Source: an uncultured Campylobacter sp. (GTDB taxonomy: Bacteria; Campylobacterota; Campylobacteria; Campylobacterales; Campylobacteraceae). Taken from it: 12,841 bases of DNA. A program made the position numbers and the translations under genes. Below are positions 1 through 5,933 of this stretch, piece by piece. Location: contig NZ_CALJPC010000044.1 in the NCBI RefSeq assembly GCF_937981295.1, positions 1 to 12,841 on the forward strand. The letters run 5' to 3'. The stretch's first letter is position 1. Each line of letters opens with the position of its first letter. The notes below the pieces were generated by a model. The model was not told where the DNA came from and did no database searches. It saw only the letters and a program-made list of their open reading frames with translations.

Positions 1-572
1 TGGTCATGGCCATCCGAGCGGGCGTCCCCGCCGCCACGGCCACCGCCGCCCTGGCCGGGGCCCACAACATCCCGGGGCGCATGCAGCGCATCAGCCAGCG
101 CGACGGTCGACGCGGCCTGTGCATCGTCGACTTCGCGCACACCCCCGAGGCCATGGATCTGGCCCTCAAGGCCGTGCGTCCCATCACCCCGGGCCGCCTC
201 ATCGTGGTCTTCGGCTCCGACGGCGACCGCGACCAGGGCAAACGACCCATGCTGGGGGAGGTGTGCGCCCGCCTGGCCGACGTCCTGGTGATCACCGACG
301 AGAACCCCCGCAGCGAGGACCCCCAGTTCATCCGCAACGCCATCCTGGACGGGGTACGCACCGTGCGCCCGGACCTGGAGGATGTCGAGGAGGTCACCAC
401 CTGGCGCGGCGACGCCGTGCGCCGGGGCGTCGAGCTGTGCGGATCCGACGACACGGTCATCGTCACCGGCAAGGGCCACGAGCCCTTCCTAGAGATGGCC
501 GGGGAGTTCATCCGCTACAACGATGCCCCCGTCATGGCTGAGGCCGTCGAGGAGAAATGGGGACGGGGATGA
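1..572 (+). CDS. murE: MurE, UDP-MurNAc-tripeptide ligase, C-terminal part
   Basis: The open frame enters from the left edge, so the N-terminal ATP-binding half is missing; about 190 residues remain. They match the central/C-terminal part of Mur ligases: VDFAHTPEAM, then FGSDGDRDQGKRP, then TDENPRSEDP, and KGHE near the end. MurE adds the third amino acid of the peptidoglycan stem peptide in the cytoplasm. The substrate-selecting motif, DNPR in diaminopimelate-adding enzymes, reads ENPR here, so the amino acid added cannot be read with confidence. GC content is about 70%, unlike everything right of 1100. The stop codon overlaps the murF start as ATGA, the usual murE-murF order. It does not belong to the mobile element. 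Confidence 0.93.
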   Translation, partial: VMAIRAGVPAATATAALAGAHNIPGRMQRISQRDGRRGLCIVDFAHTPEAMDLALKAVRPITPGRLIVVFGSDGDRDQGKRPMLGEVCARLADVLVITDENPRSEDPQFIRNAILDGVRTVRPDLEDVEEVTTWRGDAVRRGVELCGSDDTVIVTGKGHEPFLEMAGEFIRYNDAPVMAEAVEEKWGRG

Positions 573-830
573 ACCTCAGCCTGAGTCAGATCGCAGCCGC
601 CGTCGGCGGCAGACTCATCGGCCCGGACGCCCCCGTCACCGGCCCCGTCGTCACCGACTCCCGCCTGGCCACCGAAGGTGCCCTGTTCGTCGCCGTCCAC
701 GGCGAACGCACCGACGGCCATGCCCACCTGGGCTCCGCTGGCGCTCTGGGCGCCGTCGGAGCCATCGTCTCCGACCTGGAGTCCGCCCGGAGCGGGCTGA
801 TTCAGGGGGAGCGGGGGGGGACCGAGCCCC
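569..830 (+). pseudogene. murF: MurF N-terminal fragment, cut by a sequence join
   Basis: ATG at 569 overlaps the murE stop (ATGA); an in-frame ATG at 557 lies inside murE and is less likely. About 75 residues look like the N-terminal domain of MurF (UDP-MurNAc-tripeptide:D-Ala-D-Ala ligase): LSQIAAAVGG, then VVTDSRLATEGALFVAVHGE with the TDSR motif, and DGHAHLGSAGALGAVGAIV. Similarity fades after about base 780, and the GC-rich style stops at about 830, where a Bacteroidetes-like sequence begins. The frame stays open to 850, but its last residues are read from foreign DNA. A MurF is normally about 450 residues, so this is a fragment created by the join rather than a natural gene. The exact join point cannot be fixed from sequence alone. 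Confidence 0.8.
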
Positions 831-1112
831 CGACAGTTTGGCATAAATGATATTAGCTTTCAACCTGGCATAAGGCCAGAAAGAGTACGATAAACCAGCC
901 TGTAGATAGAAATTGGTCTGTGTTCCCGAATACTTTGAAAACATCCAACTCCTTTCGACGTCTCCGAAATAGTAACTAAGACCCGAAGAGACACTTACTC
1001 CGAAAGTACTTTCGGAGTCGACATATAGTCCATAACGGTTAAGTCTTCGTTGTGAGAAAGTTGATATAGACACAAGCATTATAACACAAGACAATAACAA
1101 AATTTTTTTCAT
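828..1112 (-). pseudogene. Bacteroidetes-type outer-membrane beta-barrel protein, N-terminal fragment
   Basis: ATG at 1112 starts about 95 coherent residues. A hydrophobic signal peptide (MKKILLLSC onward, cleavage plausible near STFSQ) is followed by alternating aromatic beta-strand patterns: GVSVSSGLSYYFGDVE, then a strand around TNFYLQAGLSYSF, then ARLKANIIYAKLSG. This pattern is typical of small porin-like outer-membrane proteins of Prevotella/Porphyromonas relatives. After KLSG the reading frame runs on into murF DNA as an Arg/Pro-rich shadow, so the real protein is cut at about 828. AT-rich coding style differs sharply from the murEF side. It is probably a third genome fragment in the contig. 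The exact family and lipid or porin function cannot be named from this fragment. Confidence 0.62.
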
Positions 1113-1118
1113 ATTAAA

Positions 1119-1166
1119 TGATTTTCTTTTTATTTCTTTTGTTTTCTTTGATTTTCTTTTCTTTTA
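1119..1166. repeat. Pyrimidine-rich tract with a 30-base direct repeat
   Basis: On the plus strand almost every base is T or C. TGATTTTCTTTT occurs at 1119-1130 and again at 1149-1160, exactly 30 bases apart, with shorter TTTCTTTT units between and after. The tract sits between the Bacteroidetes-like start codon and the first Campylobacter-like motifs, so the second join may fall in it. Low complexity of this kind is a common place for assembly joins. Confidence 0.6.
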
Positions 1167-1167
1167 A

Positions 1168-1231
1168 GGGATTTTTACGGATAATTATACGGACAAAACC
1201 TTATCCGTAAAAGTTATATCCGTAAAAAATC
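1168..1231. repeat. Inverted and direct ACGGATA motifs upstream of the integrase
   Basis: The motif TTTTTACGGATAA at 1172-1184 is met in reverse as TTATCCGTAAAA (1201-1212) and as ATATCCGTAAAAAAT (1216-1230); a weaker copy, TATACGGACAAAA, starts near 1187. The outer copies form an inverted repeat (GATTTTTACGGATA against TATCCGTAAAAAATC). Short repeated sites 45-100 bases upstream of a tyrosine integrase gene are commonly arm-type integrase binding sites, or operators controlling int. No tRNA gene or obvious attachment core is visible here. The role is inferred. Confidence 0.5.
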
Positions 1232-1275
1232 TTTGCTTGATTTTTAGGGGTTTTGCGGGTGGTTAAGGAGAGCGT

Positions 1276-2478
1276 ATGCCGAAAATTAATCCTCCATTAA
1301 GCGATGCCGCCATTAAGGCCCTCAAGCCTAAAGATAAAATTTATAAAAAATCTGATGGGCAAAATTTGTTTATATTTATTGAGCCCGCGGGTCGTAAATT
1401 TTTTGCGCTTGAGTATAAGAGCCCGCTCACATTAAAGATGCGCCGCATGGCCTTGGGAAATTATCCGCTTTTAACCTTAGCTAAAGCAAGGGAGTTAAAA
1501 ACAGAGTTTTTGCGTTTGGTAAAAGATGGCATTGATCCAATAGTCGCTAAAAATGACGATGCGAGCCGAAATTTTGAACGGCTTGCGATGGAGTGGATAG
1601 ATAAGAAAAGTAAAATCATCAAAGAAGTGACTACTCAAATTCAAATAAGAAACGCGCAGAAATATCTTTTTCCGTATCTTGGTAAAAGAGATATTTCTGG
1701 CATTTGTGCCACAGAGATAATTGAAATTTTGCGAAAAGTAGAGGATGGCGGCCACCTAAGTGTCGTCAAAAAACTGTTTCAGTTTTGCGCGCAGCTATGG
1801 AGATATGCGGTGGCTAACGGCAAGGCTCCGCACAATATCATGTCTGACATCGATTTCAAATATACTTTCAAGGCTGAAAAGAAGCAAAATTACCCGAGCT
1901 TGACGAAGGATAACGATCTGCGCGCATTAATGCTTGCTATAAGCGAATATGGTGGAGAGTATAAAACTAAAGTAGCGCTGAAGCTCGGTCTTTATACTGC
2001 GGCAAGATCGTTTAATATCCGCGCGGCGCAGTGGAGCGAGTTTGATTTCGATAAGGGGCTTTGGAGTATAGACGCTAGCAAGATGAAGCAGGAGCGCAGA
2101 AATTTTAATCTTCCGATCTCTAGGCAGGTCAAAGCCTTACTGCTTGAGTATCGTAAATTTGCGCCGGCTAGCGATTATCTGTTTTTTAATAATTTCAGCA
2201 AAACTAAGTATATGAGCGAAAATACCCTAAACGTTGCGCTTAGGCGTATGGGCTATACTAAAGACGAGATCGTTTTTCATGGGTTTCGCTCAAGCTTTAG
2301 CACGATTTGTAACGAAAACACACATATTCACGGCTACTCCGAGGCCATAATAGAAAAGTGTCTCGCACACAAAGACGCCAACTCGGTGCGTGCCGCATAT
2401 AATAGGGCGGAAAATTTATCACAAATGCGAGGACTTATGCAGTGGTGGGCGGATTATTTGGACGGCTTGGTAATTTAA
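1276..2478 (+). CDS. int: Tyrosine integrase, P4 type
   Basis: The start is ATG at 1276 with AAGGAG at 1265-1270 (5-base spacing). The 400-residue product has the normal length and layout of P4-family site-specific recombinases. An N-terminal arm-binding domain of the DUF4102 type spans about residues 6-95 (LSDAAIKALKPKDKIY, then LGNYPLLTLAKAREL). A core-binding domain spans about 98-200, and the catalytic domain about 205-390. Visible catalytic residues are R244 (TAARSFN), K269 or K271, H335 and R338 (HGFR), H365 and the nucleophile Y375 (AAYNRAE). It should integrate and, with an excisionase, excise the element. It is the leftmost element gene and is transcribed toward the minus-strand gene block, ending convergently with the gene at 2519. 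Confidence 0.95.
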   Translation: MPKINPPLSDAAIKALKPKDKIYKKSDGQNLFIFIEPAGRKFFALEYKSPLTLKMRRMALGNYPLLTLAKARELKTEFLRLVKDGIDPIVAKNDDASRNFERLAMEWIDKKSKIIKEVTTQIQIRNAQKYLFPYLGKRDISGICATEIIEILRKVEDGGHLSVVKKLFQFCAQLWRYAVANGKAPHNIMSDIDFKYTFKAEKKQNYPSLTKDNDLRALMLAISEYGGEYKTKVALKLGLYTAARSFNIRAAQWSEFDFDKGLWSIDASKMKQERRNFNLPISRQVKALLLEYRKFAPASDYLFFNNFSKTKYMSENTLNVALRRMGYTKDEIVFHGFRSSFSTICNENTHIHGYSEAIIEKCLAHKDANSVRAAYNRAENLSQMRGLMQWWADYLDGLVI

Positions 2479-2485
2479 GCCGTCC
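2460..2485. terminator. Stem-loop over the integrase stop codon
   Basis: GGACGGCTT (2460-2468) pairs perfectly with AAGCCGTCC (2477-2485) around an 8-base loop that contains part of the stop codon. It lies between two convergent genes and could act on transcripts from both sides. Neither strand has a T-run after the stem, so it is not a classical intrinsic terminator. The termination role is inferred from position. Confidence 0.45.
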
Positions 2486-2518
2486 GCGATCAGGTTTGTA
2501 GCCGCTCCACCTTACCTT

Positions 2519-2878
2519 CTACCTCCCGTTATTCTGCACGTTGCCGTTACCTATCTGGATATTGCCGCCGTTTATGATGATGACGCCTCTTTTAGCTTTA
2601 TTTTTACGACGGGCGCGCTTGCGTCTTTTGCAAGGGCTATTCTTTTTAAAATATCTGCCGTAAATTTCAAGCAGTCCTAAAGGATTGAAGTGCTCTTTCG
2701 CATAGCCCGGGTAGAGAGCATCAAGATATAAAAGTTTATCTAAAACCTTATCCATATCGAAATTTCTGCCATAGACCTCTTTAAAAGAGAGCTCTAATTC
2801 TCGTAGCTGCGCTTCTTGCTTCTTGCTAAGCATCTCTACTTCCTCGCTAGGAAAAACCCGTCCGCCTATGCTTTTCAT
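2519..2878 (-). CDS. Hypothetical basic protein, 119 residues
   Basis: ATG at 2878 overlaps the stop of the upstream gene by ATGA, so both are co-translated from the promoter at 3803-3775. No family is recognised. Residues about 13-85 look helical and acidic/basic mixed (MLSKKQEAQLRELELSFKEV). A strongly basic cluster, KRRKRARRKNKAKR, lies near residue 85, and the end is a Gly/Asn-rich tail, INGGNIQIGNGNVQNN. The basic patch could bind nucleic acid, and the repetitive tail could form a small beta-structure; both are guesses. It is the last gene of the minus-strand block and faces the integrase end. Confidence 0.7.
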   Translation of the reverse strand: MKSIGGRVFPSEEVEMLSKKQEAQLRELELSFKEVYGRNFDMDKVLDKLLYLDALYPGYAKEHFNPLGLLEIYGRYFKKNSPCKRRKRARRKNKAKRGVIIINGGNIQIGNGNVQNNGR

Positions 2879-3729
2879 CGCTCGTCCTTTAGATAAAGTT
2901 TATTTCCTTCGCTTTGCTCTTTTAACTTCGACATAGCGGCGGAAAGCTTGTTTTGCAAGCAGGCAAGATCCGATTGCAAAAGCTCAAGCTCATGCCGCAT
3001 AGCTATAGGGGCCTGCGCTTGCTCGATGCTTGCTTGCACCACGGCAGAGCTAAGACGGGCGATATATTCTTTTTGAGAGGCTATGGTTCCGTTAGCTAAG
3101 GCTAGCTCGCCCGCTAGATCCTCTATCTCTCCTCTTAGGCGAAAGACCTCGGACATATTAGAGATCGCTTCGTGTTTTACGTCCGTTAGCTCCTTATTAA
3201 GCGCCGATAGCTCGGCGCTGTTTATGCGAGTGGGAAAGCCCGCGCGAGAGGTGATCTTAGCGCGATATGAGGCTAGCGCATTTTTAGCCTTAGTGATCTC
3301 GCCTTTATAGTAAGCAAGCTTCTTGCCGTGCTTCTTAGCTTCAATCTCGGCATCTGATTTAAGGGAGGAGATTTCACCTTCTAGCCGTAGATTATGCTCG
3401 CGAGCTTCAGCGAAAGCCCGCACCTGCTTTAAGATAGTCTTTTCGAGCTCCTGCTCCGCCCATAACCTAAAGCCCTTAGCCTTTTCGCTGCGGATAAACA
3501 TCCCGAGCTTGATAATGCCGCGGAGCGTCCATTTGATGACAGGCTTGCGAAATTTGTTTATCTCGATGACGAAATGGATATCCTGGACTATTTCGTCCGC
3601 GTGCAGTCGCTTATGCTCTCTGATGGCAGTCGTAGAAACACTGTAACGCTCCGCGACATACTCGGTAGAGAATGTTTGGAAATTTAAAATTTCAGCATGG
3701 GGGCTATCGTTCTTAAAAAGTGAGTTCAT
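2875..3729 (-). CDS. BRO/RhuM-type phage DNA-binding protein with long coiled coil
   Basis: The start is ATG at 3729 with AAAGGA 8 bases upstream. Residues about 15-95 contain an HTH-like stretch (VAERYSVSTTAIREHKRL) followed by IKWTLRGIIKLGMFIRSEKA and FRLWAEQELEKTI. This R-S-x-x-A-x-x-F-R-x-W-A pattern is typical of the N-terminal domains of phage and virulence-associated BRO/KilA/RhuM/Rha-like proteins. Residues about 100-275 are a long charged heptad-like coiled coil. Such proteins are usually phage regulators of poorly known target. It has its own strong promoter with three dyad sites, so it is probably repressed in the integrated state, perhaps by itself. The family assignment is by pattern only. 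Confidence 0.72.
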   Translation of the reverse strand: MNSLFKNDSPHAEILNFQTFSTEYVAERYSVSTTAIREHKRLHADEIVQDIHFVIEINKFRKPVIKWTLRGIIKLGMFIRSEKAKGFRLWAEQELEKTILKQVRAFAEAREHNLRLEGEISSLKSDAEIEAKKHGKKLAYYKGEITKAKNALASYRAKITSRAGFPTRINSAELSALNKELTDVKHEAISNMSEVFRLRGEIEDLAGELALANGTIASQKEYIARLSSAVVQASIEQAQAPIAMRHELELLQSDLACLQNKLSAAMSKLKEQSEGNKLYLKDER

Positions 3730-3748
3730 AGTAGAAATCCTTTCAAAA

Positions 3749-3763
3749 ATGATTTAAAATCAT
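3749..3763. promoter_or_regulatory. Operator-like dyad 1 upstream of the BRO-like gene
   Basis: ATGATTTAAAATCAT is a perfect dyad with 7-base arms around one central base. It lies in the 5' leader between the predicted transcription start and the ribosome binding site. Its core resembles the neighbouring dyad at 3779-3795. Confidence 0.5.
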
Positions 3764-3774
3764 ATTTTGATGGG

Positions 3775-3803
3775 ATTATACTATTTTAAATAGTAGAAGT
3801 CAA
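3775..3803 (-). promoter_or_regulatory. Strong sigma70 promoter for the BRO-like gene
   Basis: On the minus strand, TTGACT (3803-3798) is followed after exactly 17 bases by TATAAT (3780-3775). Transcription should start near 3768, about 40 bases before the ATG. This is close to the ideal sigma70 consensus, which is unusual in Campylobacter, where -35 boxes are normally weak. Confidence 0.75.
3779..3795. promoter_or_regulatory. Operator-like dyad 2 inside the promoter
   Basis: TACTATTTTAAATAGTA is a perfect 8+1+8 dyad filling most of the spacer and touching the -10 box. A protein bound here would block RNA polymerase, so it is a likely repressor site. Which regulator binds is unknown. Confidence 0.6.
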
Positions 3804-3809
3804 GCATTT

Positions 3810-3826
3810 TATTATTGTAAATAATA
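3810..3826. promoter_or_regulatory. Operator-like dyad 3 upstream of the -35 box
   Basis: TATTATTGTAAATAATA has perfect 7-base arms around GTA. It lies just upstream of the -35 box. With dyads 1 and 2 it makes three sites spaced about 30 bases centre to centre (3756, 3787, 3818), that is, about three helix turns apart and on one DNA face. Confidence 0.45.
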
Positions 3827-3854
3827 TTTTTTCAAAAAAAGTTTATTTACAATC

Positions 3855-3879
3855 AGAGCGACAGAATTTCTGTCTCTCT
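3855..3879 (-). terminator. Hairpin terminator of the XRE gene
   Basis: AGAG-C-GACAG (3855-3864) pairs with CTGTC-T-CTCT (3870-3879) around AATTT, with one mismatch. It overlaps the stop codon of the gene at 3878-4573. On the minus strand it is followed, after a short gap, by a run of seven T. It should separate this gene from the BRO-like unit. Confidence 0.55.
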
Positions 3880-4573
3880 AAATTTCATCTAGCAGTTCCT
3901 TAAAAGCAGTTAGTTTAGCGATTTTCTCCTTTAAGTTTTTGTTTTCTATCATAAGTTCTAAAAGATATTGATAGGTCGGCGGCACTTCGCCCTTGGTTAC
4001 CCATTGCGCGGGCGTGCCCGAATTTACCTTGATAATCTCCGCCAACTCCCTTTGGGTGATACCTAGCTCGGCGCAAACTTTTTTAACGATATTTTCCTCC
4101 TTATAATTCGGATCGAAATGCCATTCTATGACGTATAAATCATTACCTTTTTTGTCTTTAAATTCTAGATGATTGCCCCCCTCATGAAAGAAAACGTCAT
4201 ATTCCCCCTCTTTTTTTAGCTCTTCATTAATTTCAAGAATAAGCTCTTTTTCGTTTCCTCTTTTTATTTGTGTTTTTGGGAAAATTAGGTCTTTATATTT
4301 CCCTAAAACAAGTATCTTATGCCCGTCTCTCGGGTCGTATCCTATAAGTCTAGAATTTGGGTCGTTTATCATTAAATTTGGATTGTGCTCGTTTTGCGAA
4401 AGCCAATCATATATGCTATCCTCGTCATCCTCGTTGCATAGATTATCTATACAAAACTTTTTAAAGTTTTGATAAAAAGGCGTTATTGCTTTTAAGTTGT
4501 CGGGGTGCAACCATTTATAATTTCCTTTTGCATATTTTTTGCAAACTTGAATAAACTTCTTGCTGGTCATCAT
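3878..4573 (-). CDS. AT-rich protein with C-terminal XRE helix-turn-helix
   Basis: ATG codons stand at 4573 and 4570; AAAGGA at 4582-4577 is 3 and 6 bases upstream, so the second is slightly better placed. The product is about 230 residues. Residues 1-155 have no family that I recognise; they are rich in charged and aromatic residues (YDWLSQNEHNPNL, VFFHEGGNHLEFKDK, YVIEWHFD). Residues about 162-207 are an XRE-type helix-turn-helix (CAELGITQRELAEIIKV, then AQWVTKGEVPP), followed by a short coiled coil (ENKNLKEKIAKL). The coding region is visibly more AT-rich than its neighbours and is flanked by its own promoter and terminator, so it looks like a separately acquired cargo gene. The promoter dyad suggests self-repression. 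An antitoxin-like or defence role is possible but not shown. Confidence 0.75.
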   Translation of the reverse strand: MMTSKKFIQVCKKYAKGNYKWLHPDNLKAITPFYQNFKKFCIDNLCNEDDEDSIYDWLSQNEHNPNLMINDPNSRLIGYDPRDGHKILVLGKYKDLIFPKTQIKRGNEKELILEINEELKKEGEYDVFFHEGGNHLEFKDKKGNDLYVIEWHFDPNYKEENIVKKVCAELGITQRELAEIIKVNSGTPAQWVTKGEVPPTYQYLLELMIENKNLKEKIAKLTAFKELLDEI

Positions 4574-4597
4574 TATTCCTTTGTTTATTTGATTTAG

Positions 4598-4610
4598 TTG
4601 ATTATATCAA
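4598..4610 (-). promoter_or_regulatory. Promoter with operator dyad for the XRE gene
   Basis: On the minus strand TTTTGATATAAT contains an extended-type -10 box TATAAT (4606-4601). TTGAT-TAT-ATCAA (4598-4610) is a perfect dyad placed on this -10 box. No good -35 is visible, which is normal in Campylobacter. The layout suggests repression by a dimeric HTH protein, most simply the gene's own product. Confidence 0.55.
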
Positions 4611-4655
4611 AATAAGCCTTAAGCGCTTTTGCCCGCCTTATAGGCTCAATAAATA

Positions 4656-4760
4656 TCACGAACGCTTATCCTTCTTTTTCATACGCCTATATCCGAGATA
4701 GCCTTCCGTAACGATTGTTCCCATGCCAAAACCCATTAAAAAATAAAAGATCCAAAGCAC
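4656..4760 (-). CDS. 34-residue single-pass membrane peptide
   Basis: GTG at 4760 has a good AAGGAG (4771-4766) 5 bases upstream. The product starts LWIFYFLMGFGMGTIV, one hydrophobic helix of about 18 residues, and ends in a strongly basic tail, YRRMKKKDKRS, which predicts a tail in the cytoplasm. The function is unknown. It lies divergent to the Cys-rich gene at 4792 and upstream of the XRE gene, with an 82-base gap that holds the XRE promoter. Confidence 0.6.
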   Translation of the reverse strand: MLWIFYFLMGFGMGTIVTEGYLGYRRMKKKDKRS

Positions 4761-4780
4761 CTTTTCTCCTTAAATTTAGA

Positions 4781-4799
4781 TATAATTCCGTATGGAATT
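4781..4799 (+). promoter_or_regulatory. -10 box five bases before the start codon, with dyad over the start
   Basis: TATAAT at 4781-4786 ends only 5 bases before the ATG at 4792, so transcription would begin at or within a base or two of the A of ATG. No ribosome binding site is seen upstream. AATTCC-GTAT-GGAATT (4784-4799) is a perfect dyad covering the end of the -10 box, the start site and the start codon, and could be an operator. Confidence 0.5.
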
Positions 4800-5094
4800 T
4801 TTAGATATTTTAAAAAACATTTTCGGCTCCGAAATCGCGGCTTTTTGTCTCGGCGCTTGCGGAGGTTATTTGTTTGCAGTTAAATTTATACTGCCGCAAA
4901 GGATTAAGGATCTCTCTGCTGAGATTTTTTCTAGAAATTGCCCTTTGGTAGAGTGCGCCTACGGAGGATATAAAAACGAGGTTAAAGTAACCGTCCGAGG
5001 CGAGAAAGTAATACATTGCGCCTGTCCTTACTTCGACTATACCGAGCGATGCTGCCGTAAAACGCACAAACCCTGTCCGCTTATGGTCTTTTAA
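4792..5094 (+). CDS. Membrane-anchored Cys-rich protein, 100 residues
   Basis: ATG at 4792 is the only start that keeps the full hydrophobic segment. Residues about 14-34 form a membrane helix (EIAAFCLGACGGYLFAVKF). A soluble part follows with cysteines at CPLVEC, CACPYFDYTERCC and KTHKPCP, a spacing that suggests a small metal-binding (zinc-ribbon-like) fold. The function is unknown. It is the only plus-strand gene between int and the CI-like repressor, isolated inside a minus-strand block, and it appears to be transcribed without a leader. Isolated orientation, its own promoter and a putative operator suggest expression independent of the early operon, for example from the integrated state. 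Confidence 0.68.
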   Translation: MEFLDILKNIFGSEIAAFCLGACGGYLFAVKFILPQRIKDLSAEIFSRNCPLVECAYGGYKNEVKVTVRGEKVIHCACPYFDYTERCCRKTHKPCPLMVF

Positions 5095-5131
5095 CGCTCG
5101 CACCAATATCCCACCCTGCTTGTGGCAAGAG

Positions 5132-5419
5132 CTAGCACCCCTCTTTTAGCTTTTTAATGTCCTCATTGAGCCAATCAAGGGGATAGCGAATTTCGCCGTT
5201 AAAAATTATGAAGCGCGGGGTAAACTCCCATTTGCCCTTATTTTTCGGCATTCGCATTTGAGCCAAAATATTGCTGTTTTGTGAATATCCTAGCATAACC
5301 GACGCCTCTTTTTGCGTCAGCAGCCTTTGATTTTCGGCAGCGACTCCAGCTACGATGCCGCTGTTTTCAAAACGCCCGAGCGCGGACGACGCTTCTTTTG
5401 GTTTTTGATATTCTGTCAT
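5132..5419 (-). CDS. AlpA/excisionase-like small DNA-binding protein
   Basis: ATG at 5419 overlaps the upstream stop by ATGA, with GGAGG 7 bases upstream inside that gene. The product has 95 residues. Residues about 33-80 have the pattern of a winged-helix AlpA/Xis-type domain: LLTQKEASVMLGYSQNSNIL, then a beta part (WEFTPRFIIFNGEIRYPL) and DWLNEDI. Proteins of this kind direct integrase toward excision or activate satellite genes. It is the last gene of the long minus-strand operon, where an excisionase would be expected to be switched on with replication. The assignment is by pattern and context; a general regulator is the alternative. Confidence 0.6.
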   Translation of the reverse strand: MTEYQKPKEASSALGRFENSGIVAGVAAENQRLLTQKEASVMLGYSQNSNILAQMRMPKNKGKWEFTPRFIIFNGEIRYPLDWLNEDIKKLKEGC

Positions 5420-5772
5420 TTCTTTTCCTCCGCTAAAGCTTCATCTAGCTTTTTATTCAGTAGCTTGATGGCCTTTTCTAAAGTATTGCTACCTTGCAAT
5501 TTTTCTATCCCTATCTGCCCTGTTTTTGCGCTAGCGGCGATATAAAGGGTGTTTTTGGACGGGTATAGAAAAGCAAAAACCGCGACGACTATCGATATTT
5601 TAATAATGCACCTCGCGGTTTTTACCATTCGCGCGCTCGTATCGTCGTTGAATTGAATGCCGCCAAACCACAACATTATGCCTGCTAAAAGGACGCAGAA
5701 GCTACCCAACAATAGCGGATACATTTTATCCGACAGATCTGCCAAGTATATTAATAACAAGATTTCATTCAT
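5416..5772 (-). CDS. Small membrane protein, 118 residues, two or three helices
   Basis: ATG at 5772 overlaps the stop of the upstream small gene by ATGA. Hydrophobic segments lie at about residues 3-13 (ILLLIYLADLS), 18-38 (YPLLLGSFCVLLAGIMLWF) and 54-70 (CIIKISIVVAVFAFLYP). They are followed by a soluble amphipathic tail ending EKAIKLLNKKLDEALAEEKK. I know no function for it. Its place in the early operon, away from any visible lysis genes, argues against a holin. A role at the host membrane, such as superinfection exclusion, is possible but not shown. Confidence 0.72.
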   Translation of the reverse strand: MNEILLLIYLADLSDKMYPLLLGSFCVLLAGIMLWFGGIQFNDDTSARMVKTARCIIKISIVVAVFAFLYPSKNTLYIAASAKTGQIGIEKLQGSNTLEKAIKLLNKKLDEALAEEKK

Positions 5773-5933
5773 TTTTCGATCCTTTTTAAAATTTTCCTCA
5801 ACTGCTTTAAATTTAGCTCAAGCAGTCGTCTGTGGATTTGTTCTGCGAGCGCACTTTTTTTGTCGCGCTTTTCTGCAGGTCCGTCTATCTTGCGCAAAAG
5901 CTCGCGCTCTTTTTCTCGGTCGGGGCTACTCAT
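5769..5933 (-). CDS. Highly charged 54-residue protein
   Basis: ATG at 5933 has AAGGAG 7 bases upstream and overlaps the DUF4406-like gene's stop by ATGA. Its own stop overlaps the next start the same way. The product begins MSSPDREKERELLRKIDG and continues as one long charged, probably helical chain (HRRLLELNLKQLRKILKRIEK). The perfect fit between two ATGA overlaps and the strong ribosome site support it as real. The function is unknown. Confidence 0.72.
   Translation of the reverse strand: MSSPDREKERELLRKIDGPAEKRDKKSALAEQIHRRLLELNLKQLRKILKRIEK

Noticed and set aside
651..827. Arg/Pro-rich extension of the beta-barrel frame into murF DNA
   Set aside because: It is the antisense reading of GC-rich murF; the protein character ends at KLSG near 828.
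4810..5106. 98-residue minus-strand frame opposite the Cys-rich gene
   Set aside because: It lacks a ribosome site and recognisable pattern; the plus-strand frame has a clear membrane helix and ordered cysteines.
5128..5155. Possible plus-strand terminator AGCTA...TAGCTTTTT after the Cys-rich gene
   Set aside because: The stem is only five bases with a 12-base loop, too weak to call, and it overlaps the end of the opposite gene.
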